Assembly (NCBI RefSeq): GCF_001507545.1
Contig: NZ_LQBP01000001.1
Span: 310,001-374,000 of the forward strand
DNA from: Ruegeria profundi
GTDB taxonomy: Bacteria; Pseudomonadota; Alphaproteobacteria; Rhodobacterales; Rhodobacteraceae
Direction: 5' to 3'
Length of the DNA: 64,000 bases
Under the pieces are notes generated by a model. That model searched no databases and was not told where the DNA came from. It saw nothing but the letters and a program-made list of their open reading frames with translations. The translations under genes and the position numbers were made by a program. Positions within the stretch are counted from its first letter, which is position 1. Each line of letters opens with the position of its first letter. Of the stretch, positions 63,437 through 64,000 are shown in pieces.

Positions 63437-63961
63437 TCAGGCAGAGTTGTTCGCGCGCAGATCCATCTCAAAAAACAGCAGATGACCCCTCGCGATTTCT
63501 GGAATCTCTGAATAAGCATCCCGCAAAGAGAACCCCATCGACAGGTATAAACGCGCAGCAGTCTGCATCGGTTTGCCTGTGTCCATACGAATATAATCAA
63601 ATCCGCGCTCGCGGCACTGTTCGATAAGGGATTGCATTATCGCAAAACCCACACCTGCGCCCCGCACGCTATCTGCCACGAATACGCGTTTTATCTCGGC
63701 TACGCGCGGGGCGATCGTGTGGAACATCCCGCACCCGACGGGCTGATCATCTTTCACAGCAAGACGCATGCCACCGTTTGGCGGGCTGTGTTCCGTTTCT
63801 ATAGACGAAAGCATCCGCGCATATTTTTCGTGTGGATAGAAGGTTCGAACTATTTTCTGAGAGTGCGCATCCAGCGTCAGCAGAAAATCACGATAGTCCC
63901 AACACAAACGCCGGACCGCTTCGACTTGGTCCGGCGTTGTTGGTTCTGTAATGCGAAGCAC
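63437..63961 (-). CDS. GNAT N-acetyltransferase (start near the right edge)
   Basis: A 174-residue acetyltransferase with the loop IKRVFVADSVRGAGVGFAIMQSL and the end YLSMGFSLRDAYSEIPEIARGHLLFFEMDL; the early part VRRLCWDYRDFLLTLD is typical of a GNAT group found in proteobacteria. A GTG at 63961 has GAGGA seven bases upstream and is the probable start. The frame stays open to the window edge, so a longer protein beginning outside is possible. The 160-base gap to the lipoprotein gene is AT-rich and holds no gene. Confidence 0.84.
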   Translation of the reverse strand: MLRITEPTTPDQVEAVRRLCWDYRDFLLTLDAHSQKIVRTFYPHEKYARMLSSIETEHSPPNGGMRLAVKDDQPVGCGMFHTIAPRVAEIKRVFVADSVRGAGVGFAIMQSLIEQCRERGFDYIRMDTGKPMQTAARLYLSMGFSLRDAYSEIPEIARGHLLFFEMDLRANNSA

Positions 63962-64000
63962 GGGCTGATCCTCGGTAAATTCAGGGATCAGCGTAGCATT

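Noticed and set aside
1..64000. CRISPR arrays, IS elements, prophage, tRNA or rRNA genes
   Set aside because: No regularly spaced identical repeats, no transposase or integrase frame, no tRNA-like cloverleaf in the gaps and no rRNA segment were seen by reading the sequence; a dedicated search was not possible.

Overview
This is a dense, high-GC chromosomal window with no phage, plasmid, IS or rRNA/tRNA signature. It looks like an alphaproteobacterium of the Rhodobacteraceae (Roseobacter group). The evidence is the dusB-ntrB-ntrC-ntrY order with an NtrC that lacks the GAFTGA loop, a fused IspD-IspF protein, DUF4167 and DUF815 proteins, a fused carnitine dehydrogenase/thioesterase and the ksgA-pdxA-surA-lptD order. 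The genus is not decided by the sequence.

Layout. 1-5050 (minus): nitrogen regulation operon dusB-ntrB-ntrC-ntrY, with ntrY cut by the left edge; a dyad matching the Rhodobacter NtrC-site pattern lies in front of it. 5236-8489 (plus): ispDF-pgpA-cinA, a 3' remnant of an ammonium transporter gene, a terminator and pyrE. 8725-13526: dnaB, a GNAT gene, alr and the lipid-transport pair mlaEF. 13631-15382: a broken XRE repressor gene, a one-domain PqiA protein and a membrane/coiled-coil protein. 15502-20880: radA, cvpA, a small zinc-motif protein, purF, a small GspC/PilP-like protein and an SDR. 20942-27371: DUF815 ATPase, tatABC, an ABM-domain gene with a WYL regulator behind a perfect inverted repeat, and the stationary-phase trio surE-pcm-nlpD.

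27493-39586: mixed accessory genes, namely an orphan FbpC-like ATPase, arsM, an AlkC-like glycosylase with an SDR, a SnoaL-like protein, prfC, a glycosyltransferase, a DEAD-box helicase, a DMT exporter, and a desaturase/DUF2061 pair divergent from an XRE regulator. 39593-43884: a carnitine-to-betaine catabolic cluster (SDR, carnitine dehydrogenase/thioesterase, BKACE) divergent from its AraC/GlxA-type regulator. 43949-46962 (minus): an aldo/keto reductase, holC and pepA.

47202-53536 (plus): lptG-lptD-surA-pdxA-rsmA, an overlapping outer-membrane and housekeeping operon in which lptF is not present at its usual place. 53594-57009: DUF4167, prfA-prmC and a convergent overlapping pair of small envelope genes. 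57073-60228 (minus): an M20 amidohydrolase followed by two tandem ureohydrolases. 60295-63961: mazG, a nucleoside hydrolase, a UPF0157 protein, two GNATs and a 55-residue lipoprotein.

Most of the window is conserved housekeeping sequence. I see no convincing wholly new system. The observations most worth checking are the regulatory dyads (5144, 17919, 23604), the phased repeats before the carnitine operon, the missing lptF, the decayed amt and XRE genes, and the twin ureohydrolase/M20 operon.
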